Shown one piece after another: positions 1 through 47,720 of a stretch of DNA of 64,000 bases. Source of the stretch: Eleginops maclovinus. Taxonomy: Eukaryota; Chordata; Actinopteri; Perciformes; Eleginopidae. Every line of letters begins with the position of its first letter. Position 1 is the first letter of the stretch. Position numbers and translations under genes: made by a program. A model generated the notes under the pieces. The model was not told where the DNA came from. It was given only the letters and a program-made list of their open reading frames with translations, and ran no database searches. Location: positions 12,620,921 through 12,684,920 of the forward strand of contig NC_086368.1 in NCBI RefSeq assembly GCF_036324505.1. The letters are read 5' to 3'.

Positions 1-180
1 AAAACACAGATCAGTGCTGCCGTAAAGTTGTTGTCGCAGTTCCAGCCGTTGTTGCACCGTAGAACAGACTCTTTTTTTTCTAAGCGGAAGAAATACAATC
101 ATTTTTGAGTCAATAAATAATTTGAATTATTATTGGGAGTCGAGTCGTTAGTTTGTTTACTATCTGGCCATGTAATAAGC

Positions 181-243
181 GGGATAATGTGCACCTGTCG
201 GGTACTCTTTCCCCATAATGACCGCCTCGCTGCACATTATCCC
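181..243. repeat. MITE-like inverted repeat (13-bp perfect arms)
   Basis: GGGATAATGTGCA at 181-193 is followed by its exact reverse complement at 231-243, with a 37-bp spacer. The surrounding sequence resembles a dispersed fish repeat, but I cannot name the family. It lies in the intron after coding exon 22. Confidence 0.5.
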
Positions 244-513
244 TTACATAAATAATAGTAGGATACATTTTCTTGTGTTCTTACATTGAACTAAATGTCA
301 TTGTTTCACTTGACAATTGACAAACTGGAAGGTGTACATTCGATCCGGTAGTGTGTTCAGTAATATTTTGCAGCTCGTGATTCAGGATGGCTCTAAGCTA
401 CTGTAGATATCAACTGAATTAAAGAAGCGATCCATGCTTGAAATGTGTGTAAGAGCAGCATCTGAAACTCAACATGTAGGAGGCTGGAGTTGCGTTGGCC
501 TGCCAGTACTGAC

Positions 514-24790
<24,277 letters not shown>

Positions 24791-24981
24791 CTTTTCAGGG
24801 GAAGGGGAGAGGGTGGGAATAGGGGACGGGGTGGGGTGGAGAACCCAGGAGTGGCTGTGAGAAAAGAGTCAGAAAAAAGAGAGGAGAACTCAAGGTTCTG
24901 ACAAATTAAGATTCTGACAGTGAATAACTTTAGAGAAAGACACGTACAGTATGTGTGACTGTACAGTAATATAATATCTAC

Positions 24982-25137
24982 CTGTAGGGGGTACCAGATC
25001 TGTGCTGTACTCCGTACAGTGAGTCTGGAGGGAACCACACAGGAAGATGAGGGGAACCCACTAAGGTAGTGTACTGGGCTGGGCTGCAACAGGGGGCGAA
25101 GCGCAGTCCATAGCAAGCCTCAGCCTTCGGGATGGGG
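24982..25137 (-). other. r3hdm2: probable r3hdm2 leader exon (156 bp)
   Basis: Acceptor TTTCCTCTCAG ends at 25138 and donor CAG/GTAGAT starts at 24981. The 156 bases contain no in-frame Met, but are open in the frame that runs into the start exon. They include KAEACYGLRFAPCCSPAQYT on that frame, which I do not recognise from any family. It may be 5' UTR or part of an N-terminal extension. A short alternative uORF (ATG GAC TGC, ending in TAG) lies in another frame. Confidence 0.5.
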
Positions 25138-27385
<2,248 letters not shown>

Positions 27386-28071
27386 GCCAAGGAGATGGGA
27401 ACGTCATATTCAACTGCTGCCATTTCTGTTGAGCGAGTAGCAGGGCGAAGAATGATATTAAAAATAAATATGTGGATTGCAGTGTGCACATACTGAGAGG
27501 GATGCAGGAAGAACCAGGCAGGATGCAAGGAAGGAGCGACGCATACTCAGATTTCTCTGAGTATGCGATACAAACAACGATGTGTGGTCATTCAGGTCAT
27601 TGTAAATCACAGCAGCAGCACTGCTGTGTCCCAGATCAGTCAGTGTGTCGATGGGCCGGATGTTGGCATCTCTCTGCCAACTGTCACCATGACACGAGGT
27701 TGCAGACATGCAGAAGGGGAGCTGATTCACACAGGACTCTGGCCAGTTATGTCACAACTAAAGGGGTTATCCACATCCTGTTGGTCTTATAAAACCACGT
27801 TAACAAGCTACCTGGTGTCATACAGCAGGAAGCTTTGATCAAGCAAGTCGATGACCAGCAGCTCACAAACAATAAAGGAACATGATTTATTTTTGTTAAT
27901 GGCCATTTTTTGAAAAACTCAAACACTATACACCTGTACAACTCTTCACGTTTAGCACTAGAGCACTACTAAATCAGTATGCATCTGAACTGCCAGTACA
28001 GGTCTCCCTCTTGTGCAAGCTACTCTGAATATTTAGAGATCTGGTTGAACAATCAAATTATTTTACCAACA

Positions 28072-28137
28072 ACCACTTACACGACACACATTAAACATAT
28101 ATATATATATATGTTTAATGTGTGTCGTGTAAGTGGT
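28072..28137. repeat. 66-bp perfect palindrome with TA core
   Basis: ACCACTTACACGACACACAT at the left is exactly mirrored as its reverse complement at the right, around an (AT)n centre between 28104 and 28105. A further TA run follows to 28153. It could extrude as a cruciform, or in RNA form a 33-bp stem. Confidence 0.92.
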
Positions 28138-28366
28138 ATATATATATATATATAAATAATGTAGAAAACTGAACCTGTTATCCCTTAGTTAAGAAACAGG
28201 AACTCCTCCAAAAGATAAAAATCTCTTAAAAACACGATAAATGAGGACATTTATCAGTTCAAAAACAACAGCTTCCTACAGAAAGACCGGGGAAACTTCC
28301 CCATCAACTTCTTTATACACACAAGGGGAAGCACATGGATGGGCTACACAGGCCGACAACACCCAC

Positions 28367-29231
28367 TAGGGCTGCACGATTATGGCCAAAATGATAATCA
28401 CGATTATTTTTAATCAATATTGAGATCACGATTAATTATCACGATTATTTGTTAAATTTTAACCAAAACATTTTTTATTGACACATAGGCTCATTATTAC
28501 TGCTTTCACATCCAGGTGCTACATTCCTGCTAATGTACACATTTGTGCATCAAAATGAAATAGGTCTATATCTCGTCCACACTACTGCGTTTTCGTTTTA
28601 ATCCGGAGTTTTAAAACGAAAACGTGACCATTCACGCATACTGGGCATGCGCGTGCCGGTTGCAGTTGCAGCATTATAAAATGCAGAATTTACCTGCACA
28701 ACAACTGCTACCACAGACAACAAGGTAAACAGCGCTTTTACTTTGTTATCCATGTTTACCACTGGTAGTCAAGGCTGATCCGACCCGATACCCAGCTGAT
28801 CTGACCCGATACCCAGCTGATTTGAATTTTTCCGGGTAAGGAAGGGTCACATGGTAGGAGTGTGACGAATCAGAGAAGGATACTCGTGATCGATAAGACC
28901 CAATCAGAAAGCGCTCATGGGTGCCTACGCTAGCGTTTCCAAAAGTCTGCGTTTCTGCCTGTCCACACTAATCAGCAGCCCCGGGGCCAGCAGCGTTTCC
29001 AAAAGCCTCCGTTTTAAAACGAAAACCCAGTATTGTGTATTGTATTGTATACGAGGTTTGTTTTCTCCATCACTCGCTAGAAGCGCTAGATTGGCTTTGG
29101 AAAAAAACGTTGATACTGAGCGTTCTATGAACCGAAGGACACATTTAAAATATCGCTCGATCACGCGATTTTGATCGTGGGAAGCCAAAATCGTGATCGT
29201 GATTAAAATTCGATTAATTGTGCAGCAGCTA
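28367..29231. mobile_element. non-autonomous hAT-like element (865 bp)
   Basis: Begins TAGGGCTGCACGATTA and ends with the near-complement TAATTGTGCAGCAGCTA. It is flanked by a perfect 8-bp duplication ACACCCAC at 28359-28366 and 29232-29239. No transposase domain is recognisable. Internally, near 28573-28625 and 28925-29025, two inverted related segments with CGTTTTAAAACGAAAAC-type sequence look like a nested palindromic unit. Confidence 0.75.
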
Positions 29232-30187
29232 ACACCCACACAAAAAAATCAACATCATCCCCCTCAGCTGTCAGAATGCAGGGCACGCTAACCCACCTCA
29301 CACTCCAGACCAAACCTCCCAGCCTCTTGCATTGGCCCTTCTGATGACAGGCCACCCTGCCCACTGTGTCCGGTTACCTCCCCAAAGACTGCCAGCGGAG
29401 TGTGAGGCAGTGAAAAAAAAAACTGAAAGAACAATCAAAAGTGTGCAATTACATGATTTGAATTCCTAAATAATAATCAAAGATCTAAAGAAATGGTTGA
29501 ACATTATCCTTTGTGAGCATTTGCACATTTACTCTATTAAATAGAAAATTAAATGGTTTGTTTAATAACCAGGAAAATTAAAAGGCGATACCTTGGGGAT
29601 CTTATAATGAGCATCAGCATTTTTTACATCAATAAATTCATTGCCCAAGTATCATCCAATTAAACTCGCACAATGCAAGGAAAAACAACGTGGCGAAAAA
29701 TCTCCCCACAAAACAATTGAACAGGATTAGATTATTTTGCCAGCAGCAGAACCGTGCAATACAGTCAATTACAGTACAGCTAGTAGAGACTGATAAAAGT
29801 GTGTGTATCTTTCCTACTATTTCTCATTAATGACAGCCAGCATGAACACAGAATGAGCCGTTCCTACAGTGCGGATGATGATTGCGAGCTGCTACGATTA
29901 CCAGTTAGTAATTTCATTCATTGCATGATTTCCAATTTCATAATGGAGAACTCTGCGTGGCAGACGTGCCTCTCCAGTTCTCTGCACAAGCTGAATGGAA
30001 GAGGAAGGTGAATGGAAGCCGGAGCGAGCACGTACAAACCCACAGACAGCAGTGGGAGAGACACACACAGGCAGTCCGACCCAATTCGGCGCCTCTTCTG
30101 TATTCAGCCGTGCACCTCGCCTGTTTGACGTCAGAGAACCCATTTCACAAAAGGCAGCAAGGTTGTGTCTTCGCGGAGTGGAGGCTG

Positions 30188-30339
<152 letters not shown>

Positions 30340-30893
30340 AATGGCAGGGTTTGTGCAAGCTCAGTGCCTGCACATATTATATATCAGCAGCGCTCGCAGT
30401 GTGTGCGTCCCACTGTCTGTCTCTGTCAGAGAGGATTCCCCTTTGCATCGGTTGCACAATCTCACACAGGGAGGGGTTGGGGGGGGGGGGCTGGAAGAGT
30501 ACTGGGGACTTTTGAAGAACTGTCCAGGCACTTTCACACCAAAGCTGTGCGTGCCTCACACAGAAAATATTGATACACTTAAAGGATACTGTATATATTT
30601 TCTGTTGGGAGCTGTATAACCGGTATTAAGGTGCCGTTGAGAAACAACAGGTAGGGAACTTATTCGATGAGAGCAGCAAAGATATGGAGAGAACACATCC
30701 TGAAGGGCGGAGCCACGACAGAAAGAGGAGGAGGACGTGAACTCCAAAACGCAGCAGAAGACAGGATTTCTCTTCTTCCATATTTGTCTCTCTCTGTCCT
30801 TCTCCTTGCCTCCCCCTCTCTTGTTTCTTCTCAATGCTAAGAGGATACCCCTTCCTGCCTTCCACCCCCTCCAAACCAACCCCTCCCATCAAC

Positions 30894-30918
30894 ATCTCTC
30901 TCTCTCTCTCTCTCTCTC
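30894..30918. repeat. (TC)n microsatellite, short
   Basis: About 12 TC units in a wider pyrimidine-rich plus-strand stretch. Confidence 0.85.
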
Positions 30919-31286
30919 CCCATCCACCCACTTCCAAGTGTTAGCTCTCTGTGTCTCTCTCGCCTTTTTTTTCCTTCTCTTTTAATGTGTCTTCTTAAAT
31001 TGTCAGGCCTACTGCTGACGCCATCCTCCTCCACTCAGCCAACCCACTCAGTCCTGTGGGACGAGCTATGACTCATACTCTCCCTCCCTAGTTACCTACC
31101 TACCTTTCTGTAGCTCTCTTGAAGTCTCTTTGGCTCTTACTAGTTATAACCTATAGTTATCTGCTGCATGAGGGGGAAATGCAGAAAGCGTATTAAGAAA
31201 GAAAGGATACACATATCGAGAAAGAGGAAGTGATGGAAAGAGGTGAGAGGTGTTGGTCCAGTGAAGCACAGTTGCCTCCTGCATAA

Positions 31287-31304
31287 TGAATGAATGAATG
31301 AATG
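31287..31304. repeat. (TGAA)n short tandem repeat
   Basis: Between four and five copies of the tetranucleotide, within intron sequence. Confidence 0.8.
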
Positions 31305-33975
31305 CCAGTGGGGGGGGACTGAAGGGAAAAGTCCTGGAGTGTGAGTGACATATGGAATTCCCAAAAATTAAAACTGTCAAATAGATAATAATTATTAAAT
31401 GACAATTAATGTAGAAAATTATGAAATAACCAAAAAACAAAGGTTTACATTTCTTACTTTTAACTTTTTCTTTAGACTAGAAAACAAATGATGTGAAATT
31501 CATACAACCACACGCAACATTACCAAAAAATACCCACCATAAGTTTATCAATGAAGAATTAAAATCAACACCTTTAGCAACATGCATCTAAGGAAACAGG
31601 AGTTCCCCGTTCGTTAATGCAGGAAGCCCTGATGGAGCTCAGTCCACAGTTCACTTGGCAAAACGGATACTGCCATAGTAGTTTTAAGATGAAATAACAC
31701 CTTGAGCATACACAGGGTCGTGAAAGTAGAGCTTTAGTGCCCGAGGATTTCAACAGTAAGTAAACACAACAGATTGCAGAACCTGATCACTAAAACAGAC
31801 TGAACTGTAAAGCATGGAATATTATAAAAGGTGGATTCAAAGCGTCGTCAGGCTGTGTGTTGGTGTTGCGCTGCAGTGTGTTTTGTAAGCCTCCTAGAAG
31901 CGGCTCTCTGCTCCGCCTATAATACGCATCTAGTCTATTTTTGAGAGAGCCGCGGCGTGTTTAACAGAACAGATCAAGCCAGGCTATTTTCCAAAATGAA
32001 CATCCTGATTTCCACTACCATGAGTCAGGAGAATGTTTTGTTACATGAAGTTCATTGATAATATTCACATTTTGAATATTTATTTGAATTCTTGATATTT
32101 TATGGGGGTTTTTTTACCCAACAATTTTCCTGGTGTACTTGAATTGTAAAACAAAGAAATATAAAATGAATCTTTGAGAACAAAGTGGTATTATATAGAG
32201 TTTTCTATTTGTCTGTAATACAAATAAACATTCCGTCTTTATATTAATTATGCCAAATCTTTCCTGGGTTTTGGGATGCAATATTTCTATTTACATTCAT
32301 GTCAAACGTGGAGGACCTGTCCTGAACAAGTTTGTTTTGGAGTACAACAACATGTTAGCTTCCGAGCAGCATAGAGCATCAGACTGTGAACACTACTAGG
32401 GGAGAGAGAGAGTCATTTGAATAGCTGAAACGCTCTGTGCAAAAGATGGGCACATTGGACTCTTTAAACCTTCTGGCCAGTATGACCGATTTAAAATGAT
32501 TTCTTAGCTGTCCAAGAAATACATAAAGACCAAATGAGGGATTGTGGGGTTATCTTGTCTTAAGCACAGATGACATGTGTGGAAGATTCTGGCAGCTTAA
32601 CTTGAGCAGCTGATAATAAATGAATTACTGTGTCAAAATCAAACTGGGTGTCAGCTCCTGCACTCATTATAAACCTTGTAATTTATCAGCTTCTTTAACT
32701 GCGAGAAGGAGGAAGCAATGAAAGAGACGGGAAGAGAGAGAGAAGAAGGAAAAGAGGAGAGAAAAATGGAGGAGCAAGGGGTGGCTAGTGAGACTGGAAG
32801 AGAGGGAAAACTTCTCAATGATGAAACAATCTGTGCTGTTAAGCGATTGGACCAGACTTCCACCAATGGGAAGACCAGCTCCATGGCAACAGGCTCTGTC
32901 ACCAAGAGAAAAGCAGCCATATCCCTCAACACCCCCATATTTCTCTCTCCCTTTCACTCTCACGACCCCCCTCGTTTCCCCAATTACAAGGCCCGGTGTA
33001 TTTATCACTGGGTAAACACAAATAAAACTGCATACTGAAACACACATAAGCATCATTGGTGACTGGAACAAAACAGCTCGATAGCACAGACACAACAACC
33101 ATGCAACCACACAGGGCTTGCAGATGTACACACAGGCACGATCAGAATTCAAGTCATTCACACACACACAAACAAACACAGCTATTTAAAATGTGCAGAT
33201 TGGTCGATGACTCCCCTCACACACCGACTGTAGACAGTTCTGTTCCACCCGTCCTGATAAAAGCAGTGACTGACTCATGTCTGGTGGAGCCGAACCTTCA
33301 ACTAAACAGATGGAGCTCACACACACAGGAACAGACTTCCACAATAAGTAAGTATACCTCAGCTCAAGTAACTACCTTTCTCTTGAAGATGCGCAGGTGA
33401 AGTCTGCATGAGAGCATCACAAAGTACTGTCAGCTTTACAAGGGAGCTGAAAATCTAGGTAATACGGCGCGGTAAACCACGGCACACCAATCTAACAGGT
33501 GAGGTTAATCCTAAAACTATACTGGAAGGATACAAATATTTCACTGCAACCTATCCAGGGAAGACGCTACGCCAGCAATGCATGCTGAGAGGTGAAGTCT
33601 CTGAGGAAACTCTGACGCATGCCCAAGTGTACTATAACCTTTGTTAGACAGAGCACAACAGACAAGCACTGTGAGGCAGCCTGCACAGGTCTGTGTTCAG
33701 GGAAACTTTATCATGCCACTATGACTCCTTGTCAAGGTAAGGACAAAGGAAATGATGCAATACATTTGCAATAGGTTCAGTGATTGGAGGACATTGGACA
33801 ATCAGGGATTGGCTGAGTACATCACTGGGAAAGGGTGGACTCATAACACATATAAGTATAGTCTCACATTTAATTCCAATATGTTTTGGATCCCTGGCCA
33901 TGTGGCTGTTCGGCATGAACGTGCTTTTTTGTAGTGACAACAACAACTCTAAGATGGAACTATTATGTGGCTGAC
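31305..33975 (-). other. r3hdm2 large 5' intron, middle part
   Basis: AT-rich intron sequence with a purine-rich block at 32701-32815. No exon, RNA gene or dated element was recognised. Confidence 0.5.
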
Positions 33976-34101
<126 letters not shown>

Positions 34102-35262
34102 CAGAGCTATTCTCATAGTAGCATCAAGCCCCTCCTCCGAGTTTTGGCTGAATGTCTCAAGCTGTCTCCTTCCCTCTCCCTATAGATGGTGGTCATTAGC
34201 TGGCTGGCATTGGCCCTCATGATGCATACCTTTTCACCCCATAAGGCTTCCTCCAGATCCAGATAGGGTGCAGCCATTCCAACTCGGTAACTTCCTCAGA
34301 CCTATTATTGTAGTTTCCTAATATCCAGTACTACCTCTAAAGCCCTAACCGTCTGCCCTGACTGTTATATTTTTTGGCTGTCTCTCTATTACCAAATATT
34401 TATCATTTATTGTCATATCCAGTTTGAATAGCAGCAGCCATTTCTGGTCGCCCTGAAAGCCTTTTGTTATCACAAAACTTCTGTTTGCTCTTTGATCACA
34501 CACAGAGAAATCCCACACTTCTAAGCTCCATTGTAAACATGGTGAGTTTTGTCTTTACGTTGCAATATGAAAAGGCATCCCAAACTACCAGAAAGTCAGT
34601 CAACACAGTTCAAACCTAAACAGAGAAGTTGACCTATTCCTAATTCGACCATTATCATACCTGGAATGATCAAAATAGATACAATTAATGCAATTTGGAA
34701 AGCTTGCCACCTCTTCAATACTGTAGATTGTAGATCAATACCCATGACTGACAGATCTGCTGTAGCATAGTGAAGGGTGATGGATGACTACAGGGGGAAC
34801 CCAACAGTGAAACAAACTATGTGACGACAGCACTCGAGGGACAGTACCTGCTGTATCTACATCTTTAGAGGGCTGGATCAGGCGCCATTAAGCACCACCA
34901 GGAGTTTCCCTACAAACGCTGTTCAACTTCTCACTTAAAGCACATCCATTAGCTCTCTTAAAATGCTTATAGCAAGGGGAACAACACAATCATTTCAGAC
35001 TCATTTTGTCAAATACATTTCTCTGCTGGTGTTGAAATAAATGCCACCAAAAGTAGCAATCGCTCTTTGTTCTCACCATTTCATCTCATTTAATCAAATG
35101 GAACTGAATTTTAGAACTCATTTTAAACTGAGTGTAACTCCCATTAGTATGTGGAAATTCCACATAGAAGTGCACTTGTTTGAACAGCATTTTGTTTAAA
35201 CTCAAACTGCGGGATGTTTTACTAGACTTGCGTGATTGGGTTTCCCTCAGTTTACTGGCTCC

Positions 35263-35279
35263 GGGGGGGGGGGGGGGGG
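35263..35279. repeat. 17-base G homopolymer
   Basis: A run of 17 G, immediately before a LINE-like tail. Homopolymers of this length are prone to length error. Confidence 0.9.
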
Positions 35280-35282
35280 CAG

Positions 35283-35405
35283 ATCAAACTCAAAGTCAAA
35301 GTCCACTTTATTGTCAAAGTTTCCACATGTGTTATACATACAGAAAATTGAAATACCGTTTCTGGCAGTCCCACAGTGCAAATATAAACAACAACATATA
35401 ACATA
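35283..35405 (-). repeat. LINE-like 3' tail, reverse orientation
   Basis: CTCAAAGTCAAAGTCCACTT followed by TATTGTCAAAG is the reverse complement of the ACAATAAAGTGGACTTTG-type end with tandem hexamer tail typical of teleost L2/CR1-like LINEs. Only the 3' part is present. Confidence 0.5.
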
Positions 35406-36909
35406 AAAAGATAAGAGCGTAAGATGGGGCTTATCCCCCACTAAAAGCGTAAGGGTAAAGCCTTTGGCATAAATGAGCCAAGTGGCGGTATTTTTTACTC
35501 ACAGTGCTTCAATACTTAAGTCAACGCATGATTTTGAAGCCCAGCAGTTTTAAAACAGAGCAGCTTGTATCGGGTAGTGGTCTAACTATAGTTGGAATGC
35601 CGACTCTCTGCTACGCTGTGTGCAAAGCCCCGCCTTCTCTAAAACACCGAAGAGAGACAGAAAATGAAAGAAATTAGCGCAGCAGTATGACAACCGATGC
35701 AGTGAAGATTCTCACACTGAGATGAATATCACTGAACGCAGGAGTGAGGGCGAGGTAAAGAAAATGCTTTTGTTCTTTCAAGGGGCTACAGTCGGGGGAA
35801 ACCTTCGCAAGTCGTCATGTCTCTGGTTCCTGTAGCAACACACCCACAACAACGCAGCTCCTTGCGTTATTTTCTAATGCTGTGCTATTTTTGGTCTAAA
35901 CACCCCCTAACAGACAGAGTGGAACTTCTACTTGCATGATGAAAAAGAAGCTCTAAGCTGTAACCTGAGTTAATGATAAATATTGCCCTGGCCAACAGCT
36001 GGAAGTGTCCAGATGGTGACCAACGTCCTCTATGATCCTCACAAACACCTCCATTTGCCACAGCCACCCTTGACGGCTAGCTGACTGGGCTGCAATGCCA
36101 GAAAAGTGATGGAGAATCGAGTGGTGCCAGCCAGTCAAACAGCCAGGCAGCCTGCCTTGGGCCAGCAGGAAGTGTGCTCTCTTACAATGTGGCTGTTGCA
36201 CTCCAGAATGACCAGCAGGAGGGCAACAATCCAGCCATTTAGCCCTCCCTTCAGCTAACTAACACACCATGTCTGCCATCCCCTTCAACTGCTATTCAGT
36301 TTTTCTCCTCCCTGCTCCGTTCCCCAGGCACCTAGCCAGCTAAATATAGTCCCCTCGGATCCTCATGGACCAAAGACCCCAGGTCAGGGTCTGTAAAAGC
36401 CCCCCCCTACACCACAAACAAGATGTCTCTAGTACACACATCATAGAGGACATTAAAAGCAAGAACAGCAGTGGCCAACACGTTACTGAACAAACAAAAC
36501 ATGTCCTCTGTCCTTGTTGCATCACACCAGGACATGGGCAACTGTAACATTCCAACTATGACGAGGCTGTGCTTGAATTGGGATTAAGGGGGAAGGGGAC
36601 AGCCACTGCTCATGTCTGTAGGAGCTGTGAACACAAAGCGTCATGCATACTGCACAGACTTTAGGAGCATTGTCACGATGCAAACACTTCGACTTTTGAT
36701 TACGATACTTGCCTCAAGTTTCTCCAACTGATGCTGAAAAAGAATCTTTAAAACTGAAAATGTCGACACATTTCATTTAAGGAGGTGAACAGGAGCCAAA
36801 AAGAAACAAAAAGAGGAGTGAATCATTTGAACATAGTGTCTTACTGAGGCTGCTTTGTCAACTTGCATATAAGGGAAAACCCACCCACTATGCCTGAATG
36901 AAATGGAAG

Positions 36910-44873
<7,964 letters not shown>

Positions 44874-44920
44874 CACTTTCCTGTCCGTGTGTACCGAGTG
44901 GAGAATCCTTCAAGTAGTGT
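44874..44920 (-). other. r3hdm2: probable r3hdm2 second leader exon (47 bp)
   Basis: Acceptor TTTTCTACAG and donor GTG/GTGAGT bracket 47 bases on the minus strand, 366 bases downstream of the candidate exon-1 donor. It is read as a 5' leader exon from splice signals and position only. Confidence 0.5.
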
Positions 44921-45286
44921 CTGTAGAAAACAGATGGCAGTATGGTCAGAGCCGTGGCTGTGCAAGTGATTGAAAATATTAGCTTGCCCACACGCTAACA
45001 ATAGCTAGCTCACGGCATTAGCTTGCTTCCTCCGGCGAGTATAATTAGCCACCTACAGCACCTAGCAGACCTAGCTAATGTTAGCCCACTAGCTAGCCTT
45101 TTCTTTTCAGTGTACGCTAGCAACCCTATGTTAACAAAACGTTGCCTGTATATTACAACTGGTTAGCCAACGAAGTAGCATATGTTTACAGGAAGGCGTA
45201 CCTTGTTGTAAACCTGTGCTCGCACTGTCAGGTCTTAAAATAGGAGGTGCTAGCTGGAATGGTTAGCTAGCTTCCGAATGACTTAC

Positions 45287-45469
45287 CAATGCTAATATAA
45301 TGGAGCTGCTAGCTGCGACCCCGACTGTCAAAATAGCGCCGCGTGAGGGGAGAGCGGCGTGAACGTTAACGATAGAGAGTAGCCTACGAGCTGAGGAGCG
45401 AGGCAGTTGATAGTCGTTGCAGGAATACAGCGAAGTAACAACAAAACGCCAAAGAATAAAAGGACACAA
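45287..45469 (-). other. r3hdm2: probable r3hdm2 first exon (5' end undefined)
   Basis: A consensus donor TTG/GTAAGT at 45287/45286 lies in a CpG-rich stretch on the minus strand, as expected for a vertebrate housekeeping first exon. The upper limit given is an ATG at 45469 that is open to the donor; the transcription start is probably further up (45.5-45.6 kb) but cannot be read from sequence. Confidence 0.5.
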
Positions 45470-45620
45470 ATTAAAGAAAAAAGAAACAAAACGCTATTCC
45501 TCCTTCTCGGCTCAGGCTTGTATGTATGTGTGTCAGCGTCACTTTTTTCCCTCACCGACAGTTTACGTCAGCGGCGTACTTCACACTCGCAGGGAGACGT
45601 TCAGGATACAGTAAAGTTGT
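45300..45620 (-). promoter_or_regulatory. CpG-rich probable r3hdm2 promoter with a CRE-like site
   Basis: CpG dinucleotides are dense here compared with the AT-rich DNA on both sides. A TTACGTCA octamer at 45563-45570 (TGACGTAA on the minus strand) is a good ATF/CREB-type site. No TATA box is evident, consistent with a CpG promoter. The assignment rests on composition and on the donor at 45286. Confidence 0.45.
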
Positions 45621-46955
45621 ATATGTAGTATCTACCGTTTCTACACACTAAATATAAATAAACAACCGAACAACTTTCTATGTTGTTAATGCATCTGGTG
45701 TAGGCGTTACTTCTCATACACTTTTGTATTTGTAATACTCGATTGTAATTTTTTTTAATGATTTCTACATTGTTCTAATTTGTTGGCAATTGTGGCTTTA
45801 GATTAATACAGTTATGTCTGATCTTACCATATCCACTCGTCACAAGAAGACAAAACCATCATTTTACAGTTTCAAAACACCATTTTTTAATATGTAGGCT
45901 ATTATTATCTGTCATCATTAAGTATTTTTTAATTTTTCATTTGCTTGGGTCAAAAGCTATTTGACTCTTACATTTCAGGTGCTTCTTCTTCTGTTTTGAC
46001 AACACTCCACTTCTTTTGTAAAGCAATGAAAGTTTAAAGGCATTATCATTTTGAAACCTTAAACATTTTTTGAAAACATATTTTTCAAAAGAATGTAATG
46101 AATCCTGTTTAATGAATGGGATTACAACATATATATAATATATACATATGCGTAACTTTACATTTAAATTGAAGTGTAAAATTCAGTAATTATACCTCTT
46201 AAACTTGTTTTTATATCAAGTTCATGAAAAGGTGGCTGTTGAGGGAAATACAACTTTGTCTTTACCTTACATTTTTACACTTTATTCGAAGGCACCAATA
46301 AATAAGTGAAGTTTTTTGTAGTTCCCAAAGTTCCCCACATGTCGGCAGGCAAGTTCTTCCATGCCATCTTAAGACCCTCGATTAACCTCATATTTAACCC
46401 TAAGGCAAACATGTATGAACATTTCTGAGTAAATGTGTTAATTGTCAATACATATTGTTTTAGGAATGTTCATGTGGAATGTTTATATGTTTTAAAAGTT
46501 CATTTTTGTAGCTTTTAAGCATTTTAGAAGTCATTAATGTTACCTCTGTGTGCGTGGCTGTTGGGCTCGCTCCCCAAGACTTAATTATCAATGTGTCACT
46601 ATTTCAGTACAGAAGCTTTATTGACACTCGTTGACCATCATCTAACTCATTGAAAACTAACTGTACAGATGTAACATGTTATGGATTCATGTATGTTAAT
46701 ATATAAAATGGATTATTGAATGTTAATATGTGTTCTGTAGATCTATGTCATATGAAGAGCAGCCATGTAATTCAAACAGATTCACACAAAACGTGATGTG
46801 GAAACATGGATATTATTTTAGGCCCATGCATAAAATGCTGTGAGGTCTCAAAAAGACACGACTTGTACAAACAACTGCATGACAGAGACAATCATTATTC
46901 CTAACCGCTCATCTCTCAGTCTCACACACACACGCATGCACGCACGCAAGCAGAC

Positions 46956-47044
<89 letters not shown>

Positions 47045-47693
47045 AAGCATTTTACAGTAATAATATGCCAACATGAAAGAACGTGTTTCAAATACAGCGC
47101 TGCAGTCCCCCGCCTCACACCCTCCAGCACTTTGGCATGTTTTGAACTACAATTATTTGGTGGCTGTATGGCTCGTGTATTCTGTAACTGGGTTAAAGGG
47201 CACTGAATTTAAACTTTGATCGGCGTGCCTACAGTTGCCCCGTAGAGGGCTATCAGGCGACTCTGTCATGATAAACGCAGCTAATAAACAATCCAGGTTA
47301 TCAACATGAATCAAGTCACTTCTAAACAGCCGAAATTGTTAATGCAGAGATGTGAGTGGGTAATGTACCAGGTGTGCCAATGGCAGACGTCGTACTGATT
47401 CCGTTTGCCATCCCTTCTCTGTGTAGGTGTTGCGCGAGAGCAGGGCACACTCATGCTTTGCCAGTAATTTCCTCGGTGACACAATGCGCTCATTGGTGCG
47501 TCCCTCCAACGTGTCACTAGTTTTGGTGGATTACCCCAGATATCTTCACCATAGGGTGGGCAAAACATCATTCCTTCGACTCTTGTCTTCACTGTGTTCT
47601 GCAGCTTTTAAACAGAGCTTCTGAAACATTTGTGGAACTTGTGACTCAGAAAAACTCAGGAAAAGGATTTTTTTTTTTACGCTGCGCAAAGGC
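45621..47693. other. intergenic region between r3hdm2 and the inhibin-like gene
   Basis: About 2 kb of AT-rich DNA separating the divergent genes, containing one CA microsatellite. The promoter of the inhibin-like gene must lie in its right-hand part, but no TATA box or clear element is visible. Confidence 0.55.
46961..47041. repeat. (CA)n microsatellite, 81 bp
   Basis: Pure CA run preceded by an impure CA/GCA stretch from 46922. It lies about 650 bp upstream of the inhibin-like gene. Confidence 0.97.
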
Positions 47694-47720
47694 ATGCATT
47701 TGTTTACTTTAGATTCGAAG

